The notes under the pieces: model-generated
Database searches by the model: none
What the model saw: only the letters and a program-made list of their open reading frames with translations
Told to the model about the DNA's origin: nothing
Shown here: positions 8,709 to 17,354 of the stretch, piece by piece
Numbering within the stretch: position 1 is the first letter of the stretch
Layout: each line of letters begins with the position of its first letter
From: Actibacterium pelagium
GTDB lineage: Bacteria; Pseudomonadota; Alphaproteobacteria; Rhodobacterales; Rhodobacteraceae
Direction: 5' to 3'
NCBI RefSeq assembly: GCF_002285415.1
Contig: NZ_NSBU01000007.1
Location: 1,450,583-1,514,582, forward strand
Length of the DNA: 64,000 bases
Translations under genes and position numbers: made by a program

Positions 8709-10223
8709 ATGGTTACCCGCACCTACACTGTTGCCTTTGAGGGGGTCGAGGCCCGAATGGTCGAGGTGCAATGCGCTGTCACCGCGGGCCTGCCCGCTTT
8801 TTCCATCGTTGGCCTGCCCGACAAGGCTGTCAGCGAAGCCCGCGACCGGGTGCGCGCCGCCCTAAGCGCCATGGCCATCGCCCTGCCGTCGAAGCGGGTG
8901 ACGATCAACCTGTCACCGGCTGATCTGCCGAAGGAAGGATCACACTTCGACCTGCCTATCGCCCTGTCGCTGTTGGCTGCATTGGAAATCTTGCCGCCCG
9001 ACGCCGTCCAATCCACTGTTGTCTTGGGGGAAATGTCCTTGGACGGAGCCCTGATCCCGGTCTCGGGTGCTCTGCCTGCCGCCATGGCCGCGGCCGAAGA
9101 GAACCGCAACCTTCTGTGCCCCGCCGCCTGCGGACCCGAAGCGGCTTGGGTCGGGGCCACGCAGGTGATCGCCCCGGCCTCATTGGCAGAGGTGATCCGC
9201 CATTTCACCGGCCAGATGCCACTGGACCCCGCCGAACCGGGAGAAGTGGAAACGAATGTTGCGTCCAAAGACCTTCGTGACGTCAAAGGGCAAGAACGCG
9301 CCAAACGCGCCCTCGAAATTGCCGCGGCGGGACGGCACCACCTGTTGATGGTCGGCAGCCCCGGGTCCGGCAAATCCATGATGGCCTCACGCCTGCCCGG
9401 TATTCTGCCACCTTTGTCGCCGGTTGAGGCACTGGAAACCTCGATGATCCACTCTGTTGCGGGTCTTTTGAACGACGGGGGGATCTCACGTGAACGCCCG
9501 TTCCGAGAGCCCCACCATACAGCGTCGATGGCGGCCATCGTCGGTGGAGGGCGTGGCGCGAAACCGGGAGAGATTTCCTTGGCGCACAACGGGGTCCTGT
9601 TCATGGATGAGTTCCCCGAGTTCCCCCGAATGGTTCTGGAAACCCTACGCCAGCCTATCGAGGCAGGCGAAGTGATGGTCGCCCGCGCCAACGCTCATAT
9701 TCGCTATCCAAGCCGCTTCCTTCTGGTGGCCGCCGCCAACCCTTGCAGATGCGGATATCTTGCCGATCCTTCACGCGCCTGCGCGCGGGTTCCGATGTGT
9801 GGCGAAGACTACATGGGTCGAATTTCCGGCCCGCTGATGGACCGGTTCGATCTGCGGGTTGAGGTGCCTCCGGTGACGTTTCAGGACCTTGAACTGCCCG
9901 CCACCGGTGACGGCTCGGACACAGTCGCATCACGTGTCGCCGCGGCGCGCGCAGTGCAGTCCCAACGGTTCGCAGATGACACAGAGACACACGTCAACGC
10001 CGAAGCGCAGGGCAAGGTTTTGGAAGAAATTGCGACACCCGACGCCGAGGGCCGCACCCTGTTGACCCAAGCCGCGGAACGGTTCGGCCTTTCAGCCCGT
10101 GGGTATCATCGTGTCCTGCGCGTCGCCCGCACCATTGCCGACTTGGATGGGTCTGTTGACGTCCGCCACCCCCATGTCGCCGAAGCCCTAAGCTATCGGC
10201 TGGCTTTCACCAAAGAGGCCTGA
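8709..10223 (+). CDS. comM: YifB/ComM family Mg-chelatase-like AAA+ ATPase
   Basis: A 504-residue protein with an N-terminal Lon-protease-like ChlI domain (about 1-170: 'TINLSPADLPKEGSHFDLPIALSLL'), a central Mg_chelatase AAA+ domain with Walker A 'VGSPGSGKSMM' and Walker B-like 'GVLFMDEFPEF', four cysteines in 'NPCRCGYLADPSRACARVPMC' and a C-terminal helical domain. ComM-type enzymes are hexameric branch-migration helicases that help integrate incoming DNA in natural transformation; in Rhodobacter relatives they are linked to uptake of gene-transfer-agent DNA. The preceding inverted repeat suggests regulated expression. Its 3' end overlaps the convergent hydrolase gene by 31 bp. Confidence 0.95.
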   Translation: MVTRTYTVAFEGVEARMVEVQCAVTAGLPAFSIVGLPDKAVSEARDRVRAALSAMAIALPSKRVTINLSPADLPKEGSHFDLPIALSLLAALEILPPDAVQSTVVLGEMSLDGALIPVSGALPAAMAAAEENRNLLCPAACGPEAAWVGATQVIAPASLAEVIRHFTGQMPLDPAEPGEVETNVASKDLRDVKGQERAKRALEIAAAGRHHLLMVGSPGSGKSMMASRLPGILPPLSPVEALETSMIHSVAGLLNDGGISRERPFREPHHTASMAAIVGGGRGAKPGEISLAHNGVLFMDEFPEFPRMVLETLRQPIEAGEVMVARANAHIRYPSRFLLVAAANPCRCGYLADPSRACARVPMCGEDYMGRISGPLMDRFDLRVEVPPVTFQDLELPATGDGSDTVASRVAAARAVQSQRFADDTETHVNAEAQGKVLEEIATPDAEGRTLLTQAAERFGLSARGYHRVLRVARTIADLDGSVDVRHPHVAEALSYRLAFTKEA

Positions 10224-11101
10224 ATGAACTGCCCGGCATCGGCAATCGCCTCGCGCGCTTCGGGCAACCACGCGTCGAAAAAGTGCCAGACATGGGGGCA
10301 TTGATCAAAGGTACGCAGGGTGACATCCACCCCGGACTCACGCAGATGCGCTTCGATGCGATAGCTGTCGTCTTGCAGGATTTCCGTGCTGCCGACATGG
10401 ATCAGGACCGGCGGGCAATCAGGGAAGGACGCATAAAGCGGGGACGCCCGCGGGTCGCGCGGATCGGCGCCGTCCAGATAGAAATCGCGGGCTTCCTCGA
10501 CGCGCTCAACAGGCAGCAGAGTATCAGCGGATTTGTTGGCGCTTAGCGATGCACCCGTCAGTCCAAGGTCTGTCCACGGGCTGAACGCCACCAGCCCTGC
10601 GGGTCGTTGGCCGTCCTTTAGCAGGTCTGCAAGCAGGGCAAAGGCAAGGCCTCCTCCGGCGCTGTCACCAGCCAGAACAATGTCCGAAGGCGCGTATCCT
10701 TTGGCCAGCAAAGCGTCCCACGCGTGCAAGGCGTCGTCAAAAGCCGCCGGGAATGGCGCTTCTTGCAGCAGTCGATAGTTCGGGCTGCAAACCTCGATCC
10801 CGGCCTGCCCGGCCAAGGCTGCGGTAAGCCGCGCATGGGTGCGCCCGCTACCGGCCATGTAGGCACCGCCGTGAAGATAAAGGACGATCTTGCCATCAGC
10901 GGCCGCGCCGCGCCGGAACCAGTGAGAGTCCAGATTGCCCAGTTTTCTGGGCAGATGGCAGGTGCCCGATGGCAGCCAGAACAGTCGCGGAGCGATCCAT
11001 TCGAACTCTGCCCGCGCCTTTTCCGGCGTCGCCACCCGCCGCAGATGCGGCTTTATGGACCGGCGAAACCAGAAGTTCAGAAGGCGCAGACGGAAGGACA
11101 T
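10193..11101 (-). CDS. Alpha/beta hydrolase of the hormone-sensitive lipase/esterase group
   Basis: A 302-residue alpha/beta hydrolase. The oxyanion-hole motif 'LYLHGGAYMAGS' (HGGG variant HGGA), nucleophile elbow 'LAGDSAGGGLA', acid region 'DPRDPRASPLYASFPDCPPVLIHVGSTEILQDD' and final 'FDQCPHVWHFF' histidine give a complete catalytic triad. These enzymes hydrolyse short-chain esters; the natural substrate is unknown. It starts 3 bp after the gshB stop and is probably co-transcribed with it. Its last 31 bp overlap the end of comM on the opposite strand. Confidence 0.9.
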   Translation of the reverse strand: MSFRLRLLNFWFRRSIKPHLRRVATPEKARAEFEWIAPRLFWLPSGTCHLPRKLGNLDSHWFRRGAAADGKIVLYLHGGAYMAGSGRTHARLTAALAGQAGIEVCSPNYRLLQEAPFPAAFDDALHAWDALLAKGYAPSDIVLAGDSAGGGLAFALLADLLKDGQRPAGLVAFSPWTDLGLTGASLSANKSADTLLPVERVEEARDFYLDGADPRDPRASPLYASFPDCPPVLIHVGSTEILQDDSYRIEAHLRESGVDVTLRTFDQCPHVWHFFDAWLPEAREAIADAGQFIQASLVKASR

Positions 11102-11104
11102 GGG

Positions 11105-12046
11105 TTAGCTCCGCTTGGCCTCGATCGCTTGCCAAATCTTCTCGGCGATATTCTCACCGTTGAACCGTTCCAACTCTTGGATACCGGTTGGCGAGGTGAC
11201 GTTGATCTCGGTCAGATAGTCGCCGATGACGTCGATGCCGACAAAGATCTGGCCGTGGTCACGCAGAATTGGGCCGATGGCCTTGCAGATTTCCATGTCA
11301 CGATCGGACAGGCCGATCTTTTCGGGTCGTCCACCCACATGCATGTTCGATCGTGTCTCACCCGCTTGCGGTACGCGGTTGATCGCGCCCACGGGTTCGC
11401 CATCGACAAGGATCACGCGTTTGTCCCCGTTCGAGACATCGGGCAGGAATTTCTGTGCGATCAACGGCTCTCGGTTGATGCCGGTGAACAGCTCGTGAAG
11501 CGACGACAGGTTGCGGTCATTCGGGTCCAGACGGAACACGCCAGCCCCGCCATTGCCATAAAGCGGCTTGAGGATGATGTCCCCGTGTTCGTCTTTGAAT
11601 TCCTTAATCGTGTCCAGATCGCGGGCGATCATGGTTGGCGGGATCAGGTCGGGGAACTGCAGCACCAACAGCTTTTCCGGGAAGTTTCGAACCCAGAACG
11701 GATCGTTCACAACCATGGTGTTTGGGTGGACACGTTCCAGAAGATGGGTCGTGGTAATATAGCCCATGTCGAACGGCGGGTCTTGCCGTAGCCAGACAAC
11801 GTCGAAATCGGCCAGATCAACGTCGGCCTGCTCACCAAGTTCAAAATGGTCGCCTTTCACACGGCGCACCGTCAGAGGCCAACCGCGCGCCATGACCTTG
11901 CCTTCGCGCCACGACAGGTGGTCGGGGGTGTAGTAAAACAACTCGTGCCCACGCGCCTGCGCTTCTTCGGCGATGCGGAATGTGCTGTCTGCGTCGATAT
12001 CAATCGGCGCGATCGGATCCATCTGAATGGCGACTTTCAAACCCAT
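11105..12046 (-). CDS. gshB: Glutathione synthetase
   Basis: Joins gamma-glutamylcysteine and glycine with ATP, the second step of glutathione synthesis. The 313-residue length matches prokaryotic GshB. The N-terminal domain begins '[23 protein letters not shown]', a strongly conserved start, followed by '[21 protein letters not shown]'. The ATP-grasp part shows '[17 protein letters not shown]', '[27 protein letters not shown]' and '[21 protein letters not shown]'. A strong AAGGAGG ribosome binding site precedes the ATG. Two GST-family genes nearby (7966 and 21473) would use its product. Confidence 0.97.
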   Translation of the reverse strand: MGLKVAIQMDPIAPIDIDADSTFRIAEEAQARGHELFYYTPDHLSWREGKVMARGWPLTVRRVKGDHFELGEQADVDLADFDVVWLRQDPPFDMGYITTTHLLERVHPNTMVVNDPFWVRNFPEKLLVLQFPDLIPPTMIARDLDTIKEFKDEHGDIILKPLYGNGGAGVFRLDPNDRNLSSLHELFTGINREPLIAQKFLPDVSNGDKRVILVDGEPVGAINRVPQAGETRSNMHVGGRPEKIGLSDRDMEICKAIGPILRDHGQIFVGIDVIGDYLTEINVTSPTGIQELERFNGENIAEKIWQAIEAKRS

Positions 12047-12112
12047 GCAAGGTCCTCCTTCTAGAGGCCATACTTGGGCCGAACCGGTCCGGGTTTCAAT
12101 CCATCATTCGCG

Positions 12113-12466
12113 CTAGACGCTTAGTGCGTTCTCCAACAGGTCGATTTTTCCCTGTCCGTCCACCAATGCCACGTCGAATTGCGTCTCGGTCAATTGGCCC
12201 TTGGGTTCGCCCGCCAGAAACTCACTGGCCGCTGCAAAAATTCGGGCGATCTGGTTGGCGGAAAGGTGCGTCGCCGCCTCTGCATGGGTTTTGCTTTTCT
12301 TGACCTCGATGAAAATCACCTTGCCGCCCTCGCGCGCCACAAGGTCAATTTCACCGCCCTTGCCGCGCCAGCGGTCCGCCGCGATCACGGCGCCGCGTCT
12401 ACGGTAATGCTCTGCAACGATGGCTTCGGCGGCAAGTCCTGCCCGATAAGAAACTTGTCCTGTCAT
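12113..12466 (-). CDS. yraN: YraN/UPF0102 family nuclease-fold protein
   Basis: A 117-residue protein with the restriction-endonuclease-like core of UPF0102: 'RAGLAAEAIVAEHYRRRGAVIAADRWRGKGGEIDLVAREGGKVIFIEVKKSK', carrying the E-x(n)-D-x(n)-ExK catalytic-type pattern. The biochemical role of the family is not well established, although Holliday-junction resolvase-like folds are proposed. It overlaps rsmI by 4 bp (ATGA). The rsmI-yraN pair beside an LpoA-like gene is a widespread arrangement, as in E. coli rsmI-lpoA-yraN, although here the lpoA-like gene is divergent. Confidence 0.92.
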   Translation of the reverse strand: MTGQVSYRAGLAAEAIVAEHYRRRGAVIAADRWRGKGGEIDLVAREGGKVIFIEVKKSKTHAEAATHLSANQIARIFAAASEFLAGEPKGQLTETQFDVALVDGQGKIDLLENALSV

Positions 12467-13317
12467 TCCCCCAGCTTGAGGGCCAATTGGTAAACATCTC
12501 GTTTCTTCAGCCCAAGATCGGCGGCGACCTTGGCCGAGGCATCCTTGACCGACAGGGTTTCTAACGCGACGCGAAGGGCTGTTTCCACGTCCTGCTCTTC
12601 GGGGGCAGCAGCCTCGGCACGATCCAGAAGGATCACGATTTCACCCTTGATTGTTCGATCCGCAAATTCTGCGCGCACCTCTTCGGCGGTGCCTCGAACC
12701 ACCTCTTCGAACTTCTTGGTCAGCTCTCGACAAACCACGACCTGCCGTGTCGGCCCAAGCACCTCGACCATTTCATCCAGCGTCTTTTTCAGTCGCTTGG
12801 GTGATTCATATAAAAGCGTCGTTGCCGGGATTGCAGCTAGTTCCTGCAGCGCTTTGACCCGCGCGCCCTTGGCCGACGGCAGGAAGCCGCCGAAGAGAAA
12901 CCGGTCGCTTGGCAGGCCCGAAACGGTCAACGCGGCCAGCACTGCAGAAGGGCCCGGCGCGGCATAAACCTTATGCCCCTCTTCAATCGCAGCGCGCGAC
13001 AACTGGTAGCCGGGATCTGCAACCAAAGGTGTCCCGGCTTCGCTGGCATAGATAACGGACTGACCGGCGGCCAAATGCTGTAAAACCTTGGCGCGTTGCT
13101 TATCTTGGCTGTGCTCATGATAGGCCAGCAAAGGTCGATCCCCGACCGAGATTCCGTGGATCTGCATCAGGTGTTTCAGGGTCCTTGTGTCCTCTGCCAC
13201 AAGCACATCTCCGGCCTGCAGCAGATCCAGCGCGCGCAAGGTGATATCCCGCGCCGTCCCGATCGGTGTCGCGATAAAATAGAGCCCCGGCTCTGGCCGC
13301 TCATTCAAAATCTTCAA
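12463..13317 (-). CDS. rsmI: 16S rRNA (cytidine(1402)-2'-O)-methyltransferase
   Basis: A 284-residue tetrapyrrole-methylase-fold enzyme that 2'-O-methylates C1402 of 16S rRNA at the decoding site. Diagnostic segments are 'GLYFIATPIGTARDITLRALDLLQAGDVLVAEDTRT', 'AGTPLVADPGYQL', 'PGPSAVLAALTVSGLPSDRFLFGGFLP' and 'LYESPKRLKKTLDEM'. The C-terminal helical tail 'LKKRDVYQLALKLGE' is also typical. It is divergent from the LpoA-like gene across 92 bp and coupled to yraN. Confidence 0.97.
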   Translation of the reverse strand: MKILNERPEPGLYFIATPIGTARDITLRALDLLQAGDVLVAEDTRTLKHLMQIHGISVGDRPLLAYHEHSQDKQRAKVLQHLAAGQSVIYASEAGTPLVADPGYQLSRAAIEEGHKVYAAPGPSAVLAALTVSGLPSDRFLFGGFLPSAKGARVKALQELAAIPATTLLYESPKRLKKTLDEMVEVLGPTRQVVVCRELTKKFEEVVRGTAEEVRAEFADRTIKGEIVILLDRAEAAAPEEQDVETALRVALETLSVKDASAKVAADLGLKKRDVYQLALKLGE

Positions 13318-13409
13318 ACTGTGACGCCCTGTCCTGCGTTTACTTGCTCAAGCGAAATGCGTAGTGTCCGGGCCAAGACCCGACCCATACGGATGCCGAG
13401 GATTACCAC

Positions 13410-14573
13410 ATGTTCGCCCTTTTGAAATCGCTTCGCAAGATCATGCGCCCCGTTGGCGCCCTGACCGCCGTCGCTTTGCTGGCCGCGTGTCAGACCGGAG
13501 GTGGTCCGACCATCAACACCGGACGCGCTGTACCCGTTGCTTTGTTGGTGCCCGGCGGCTCTGAAAAGCCCAGCGACACCCTATTGGCACGCAGCCTAGA
13601 AAATGCCGCACGCCTTGCGATCTCGGACCTGAACGGCGCAAAAATCGACCTTCGTATCTACAATACGGCCGGTGATGCAAGCCAAGCCGCTGTTGTTGCC
13701 CGAGAAGCGGTGAACGATGGGGCAAAGCTGATTCTCGGCCCGCTGTATTCGCATAGCTCCAGCGCGGCAGGTGTCGCCGTGGCAGGCCGCAACGTGAACG
13801 TGTTGAGTTTTTCGAACAACCCGGCGATTGCGGGCAACAACGTCTTTATTCTGGGGGCAACCTTCCAGAATGCGGCAGACCGCCTTGTCAGCTATTCGAT
13901 GGCAACAGGCCGCACGGATGTGATGGTCGTTCATGACAGCGGCGTAGCCGGAGAGCTGGGGCGCGCATCGGTCGCCAATGCTGCCGCGAAATATGGCGCC
14001 AATTTCGTCGCGTCCGAGGTCTATGACCTGTCGCAGAACAGCATTGTTCAGGCGACGCCCAATATCACCAAGACAGCGCGCGAGTCCGGTGCCGACACGA
14101 TCATTATGAACGCGACGGTTGACGGGGCGCTGCCGCTGTTGACCCAGCTGATGTCCGAAAACGGTCTGGACCCGCAAAAATTCCAATATGCAGGCCTGAC
14201 CCGTTGGGACGCATTGCCCGGAACACTGGCACTGCCCGGCGTTCAGGGCGGGTGGTTCACGCTGCCTGATCCGGGTGTGAAAAACCAGTTTGAGGCCCGC
14301 TATCAGGCCGCCTTTGGCGAGGCGCCGCATGCGTTGGCCCATCTGTCTTATGACGGGATCGCAGCCGTGGGCGCGCTGATCGCCGCAGGTGACAAAGGTG
14401 CACTGACCGCTGCGTCGCTGACCCAGCCAAACGGGTTTGCCGGGGCGTCGGGCGTATTCCGCCTCAAGGCGGATGGCACCAACGAACGGGGCCTTGCGGT
14501 TGCACAGATCGTCAACAACGAGGTTCTGATCGTCTCCCCGGCCCCACGCTCATTCCTTGATGCCGGTCTCTGA
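13410..14573 (+). CDS. Penicillin-binding-protein activator (LpoA-like) lipoprotein
   Basis: A 387-residue lipoprotein: after a basic N-terminus comes 'ALTAVALLAAC', with lipobox LLAAC at about residues 24-28. The mature part is a type-1 periplasmic binding fold: 'VPVALLVPGGS', 'LAISDLNGAKIDLRIYNTAGD', 'GAKLILGPLYSHSSSAAG' and 'HDSGVAGELGRASVANAAAKYGANFVASEVYD'. This matches the C-terminal domain of LpoA, the outer-membrane lipoprotein that activates PBP1A in gammaproteobacteria. The N-terminal TPR domain of E. coli LpoA is absent, as is usual in Alphaproteobacteria. Regulation of peptidoglycan synthesis is therefore family-level inference. Confidence 0.85.
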   Translation: MFALLKSLRKIMRPVGALTAVALLAACQTGGGPTINTGRAVPVALLVPGGSEKPSDTLLARSLENAARLAISDLNGAKIDLRIYNTAGDASQAAVVAREAVNDGAKLILGPLYSHSSSAAGVAVAGRNVNVLSFSNNPAIAGNNVFILGATFQNAADRLVSYSMATGRTDVMVVHDSGVAGELGRASVANAAAKYGANFVASEVYDLSQNSIVQATPNITKTARESGADTIIMNATVDGALPLLTQLMSENGLDPQKFQYAGLTRWDALPGTLALPGVQGGWFTLPDPGVKNQFEARYQAAFGEAPHALAHLSYDGIAAVGALIAAGDKGALTAASLTQPNGFAGASGVFRLKADGTNERGLAVAQIVNNEVLIVSPAPRSFLDAGL

Positions 14574-14597
14574 TCGGCCAAACGTCAGAAGAAGACC

Positions 14598-17354
14598 TTG
14601 AAAACACCAGAAGACCTGATTTGCCCTGCACAGGAAATCTTTGATGCAGAGGCGTTTCGCGCCGCGTTGGACGAATATGTTCAGGAAAACGGGCGCGAGG
14701 CAGCTCCCTTGCGCAAATGGACCGTAAAAACCTTGCTGGCCGCCAACAAGGCAGGTCGCGCGCGGATCGCAGAGGCGATTGCAGATAACCCGTTTCACAC
14801 GCGGGGCATGGTACGGGCCTATGCCTATTTGACAGATGGGTTGGTGACCTCTGCCCTGACGGTTGCCGAACAACATCTGCACCCGTCCCCCACCCCGACC
14901 GCGGCAGAGCGCCTGACCGTTCTTGCGGTTGGCGGATATGGTCGCGCCGAAATGGCCCCGCAATCAGATGTGGACCTGCTATTTCTGACCCCGTGGAAAA
15001 TCACGGCCTGGGCGGAAAGCGTCATCGAATCCACCCTGTATATCCTGTGGGACCTGCGCCTGAAGGTGGGTCACGCCAGCCGCACGATCCGCGACTGTAT
15101 CAACCTTGGCCGCGAAGATTACACCATTCGCACAACCCTGCTGGAAACGCGCCACATCTTCGGCGAAGAAACTTTGGCAGAGGAATTGCGCGAAAAGCTG
15201 CGGTCTGAGCTGTTTCAGGGCACGGCTGGCGAGTTTGTCGAGGCCAAGCTGGCCGAACGCGCCGAGCGCCACACCAAACAGGGTGGCCAGCGCTATATGC
15301 TGGAGCCCAACGTCAAAGAAGGCAAGGGCGGGCTGCGCGACCTGCAATCGCTGTATTGGATCGCGAAATATGTCCACGGCGTCGACACGGTCGCCGAGCT
15401 TCTGGAGAAGGGTGTTTTCACCGAGGAAGAACTCGACTCGTTCCAGCGGGCCGAGGACTTTCTGTGGGCGGTGCGCTGCCAGCTTCATCTGGTGTCTGGT
15501 CGCGCCATGGACCAGCTGACCTTCGACATGCAGATCGAGGTCGCCCCGCGCCTTGGCTATACCGACCGTGACGGTCGGCGCGACGTCGAGCACTTCATGC
15601 AGGACTATTTCCGCCACGCAACCAAGGTGGGCGAGCTGACGCGCATCTTCCTCACCGCGCTGGAAGAAAGTCATGTGAAGTCGGAACCGATGTTGACACG
15701 CATCTTCCGGCGCAAACGCAAGGCCAAGCCCGGCTATAGGATTTTCCAGAACCGTCTGGATATCGAAGACGAAGATCAGTTTTTCGAAGATCGCCTGAAC
15801 ATCCTGCGCATCTTCGAAGAGGCCCTGCGCACAGGAACGCTGATCCACCCGAACGCGATGCGGATGATCTCGGCCCACCTTGACGAGATCGACGAGAACA
15901 TGCGCGACGACCCCGAAGCGCAGCGGATCTTCATCGACCTATTGCTGAAGCACGGCAACCCCGAACGCGGCCTGCGCCGTATGAACGAACTGGGGGTTCT
16001 ATCGGCGTTCATCCCAGAGTTTGAACCCATCGTGGCGATGATGCAGTTCAACGTCTACCACCAGTACACGGTGGACGAGCACACGATTCAGGTCATCTCG
16101 ACCCTTGCCCAGATCGAGCGGGAAGAACTGATCGAAGAACTGCCGCTGAGCAGCAGTATCCTGAAGAAGGGCTTGAACCGTAAGGTTCTGTACGTGGCTC
16201 TCTTGCTGCATGACATCGGCAAGGGCCGGCCCGAGGACCATTCGGTTCTGGGGGCGCAAATTGCACGGAGGGTGGCACCGCGGCTTGGGTTGAAGAAAAG
16301 TGAGTGTGAGACTGTCGAATGGCTGGTCCGCTATCACCTTCTGATGTCCGACATCGCCCAGAAACGCGATATCTCTGACCCGCGCACCGCGCGCGACTTT
16401 GCCAAGCTGGTGAAGAACCGCAAGCGGCTGGACCTGTTGACCGTTCTCACCGTCTGCGACATTCGCGGCGTGGGTCCGGGCACGTGGAACAACTGGAAAG
16501 CGCAACTGATCCGCAACCTGTATCGCCAAACAACCGAAGCGCTGGAAAACGGGCTCGAGGCCATCAACACCGAAGCCCGCGAGAACGAGGCCCGCAAGGC
16601 GCTGCGCGAAGCGCTGTCCGATTGGGACAAGAAAGACCTGCGCATCGAAACCGGCCGTCACTACGGGCCCTATTGGCAAGGTCTTCCCACCGAAGCCCAT
16701 CAGGTCTTTGCCCGGCTGCTGCAAGGCATCTCGGACGACGAAATCCGACTGGACCTGCAAGAGGACAAGGATCGCGATGCGACCCGGATCTGCTTTGCTC
16801 TGGCCGACCACCCCGGTATCTTTGCCCGTCTGTCGGGCGCGCTGGCACTGGCCGGGGCCAATGTCGTGGACGCGCGGACCTATACCTCGAAAGACGGCTA
16901 TGCGACCGCCGTGTTCTGGGTTCAGGACGCCGATGGCCACCCCTACGAAGACAGCCGTATCCCGCGTATGCGACAGGTGATCGGCAAGATCCTGAAGGGC
17001 GAGGTCGTGGCACGCGACAAGCTGGCGGATCGCGACAAGATGAAGAAGCGCGAGCGTGGCTTCAGATTCCCGACTTCGATCTCTTTCGACAACGAAGGGT
17101 CCGAGATCTACACCATCATCGAGGTCGACACCCGCGATCGGCCCGGACTGTTGTTCGACGTGGCCCAGACCCTTGCACACAACAACATCTATATCGCCAG
17201 CGCGGTGATCGCGACCTATGGTGCTCAGGCGGTCGACAGCTTCTATGTGAAGGATATGTTCGGATTGAAACTCCACTCGCAGGCCAAGCGCGACGCGTTG
17301 GAAAAGCGCCTGCGCGAAGCGATTGAACGCAACGTTGAAAGGGCCGAAGCCTGA
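14598..17354 (+). CDS. glnD: Bifunctional uridylyltransferase/uridylyl-removing enzyme (PII)
   Basis: Senses glutamine and modifies PII signalling proteins (GlnB/GlnK), controlling nitrogen assimilation. Domains in order over 918 residues: nucleotidyltransferase with 'GGYGRAEMAPQSDVDLLFL' near residue 111, a linker with 'VKEGKGGLRDLQSLYWI', an HD phosphohydrolase with 'LLLHDIGKGRPEDHS' near 535, and two ACT domains ('LADHPGIFARLSGALALAGANV' near 735 and 'VDTRDRPGLLFDVAQTLA' near 845). The start is TTG at 14598; no in-frame ATG precedes the conserved region. Its stop overlaps the murJ start. Confidence 0.96.
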   Translation: MKTPEDLICPAQEIFDAEAFRAALDEYVQENGREAAPLRKWTVKTLLAANKAGRARIAEAIADNPFHTRGMVRAYAYLTDGLVTSALTVAEQHLHPSPTPTAAERLTVLAVGGYGRAEMAPQSDVDLLFLTPWKITAWAESVIESTLYILWDLRLKVGHASRTIRDCINLGREDYTIRTTLLETRHIFGEETLAEELREKLRSELFQGTAGEFVEAKLAERAERHTKQGGQRYMLEPNVKEGKGGLRDLQSLYWIAKYVHGVDTVAELLEKGVFTEEELDSFQRAEDFLWAVRCQLHLVSGRAMDQLTFDMQIEVAPRLGYTDRDGRRDVEHFMQDYFRHATKVGELTRIFLTALEESHVKSEPMLTRIFRRKRKAKPGYRIFQNRLDIEDEDQFFEDRLNILRIFEEALRTGTLIHPNAMRMISAHLDEIDENMRDDPEAQRIFIDLLLKHGNPERGLRRMNELGVLSAFIPEFEPIVAMMQFNVYHQYTVDEHTIQVISTLAQIEREELIEELPLSSSILKKGLNRKVLYVALLLHDIGKGRPEDHSVLGAQIARRVAPRLGLKKSECETVEWLVRYHLLMSDIAQKRDISDPRTARDFAKLVKNRKRLDLLTVLTVCDIRGVGPGTWNNWKAQLIRNLYRQTTEALENGLEAINTEARENEARKALREALSDWDKKDLRIETGRHYGPYWQGLPTEAHQVFARLLQGISDDEIRLDLQEDKDRDATRICFALADHPGIFARLSGALALAGANVVDARTYTSKDGYATAVFWVQDADGHPYEDSRIPRMRQVIGKILKGEVVARDKLADRDKMKKRERGFRFPTSISFDNEGSEIYTIIEVDTRDRPGLLFDVAQTLAHNNIYIASAVIATYGAQAVDSFYVKDMFGLKLHSQAKRDALEKRLREAIERNVERAEA

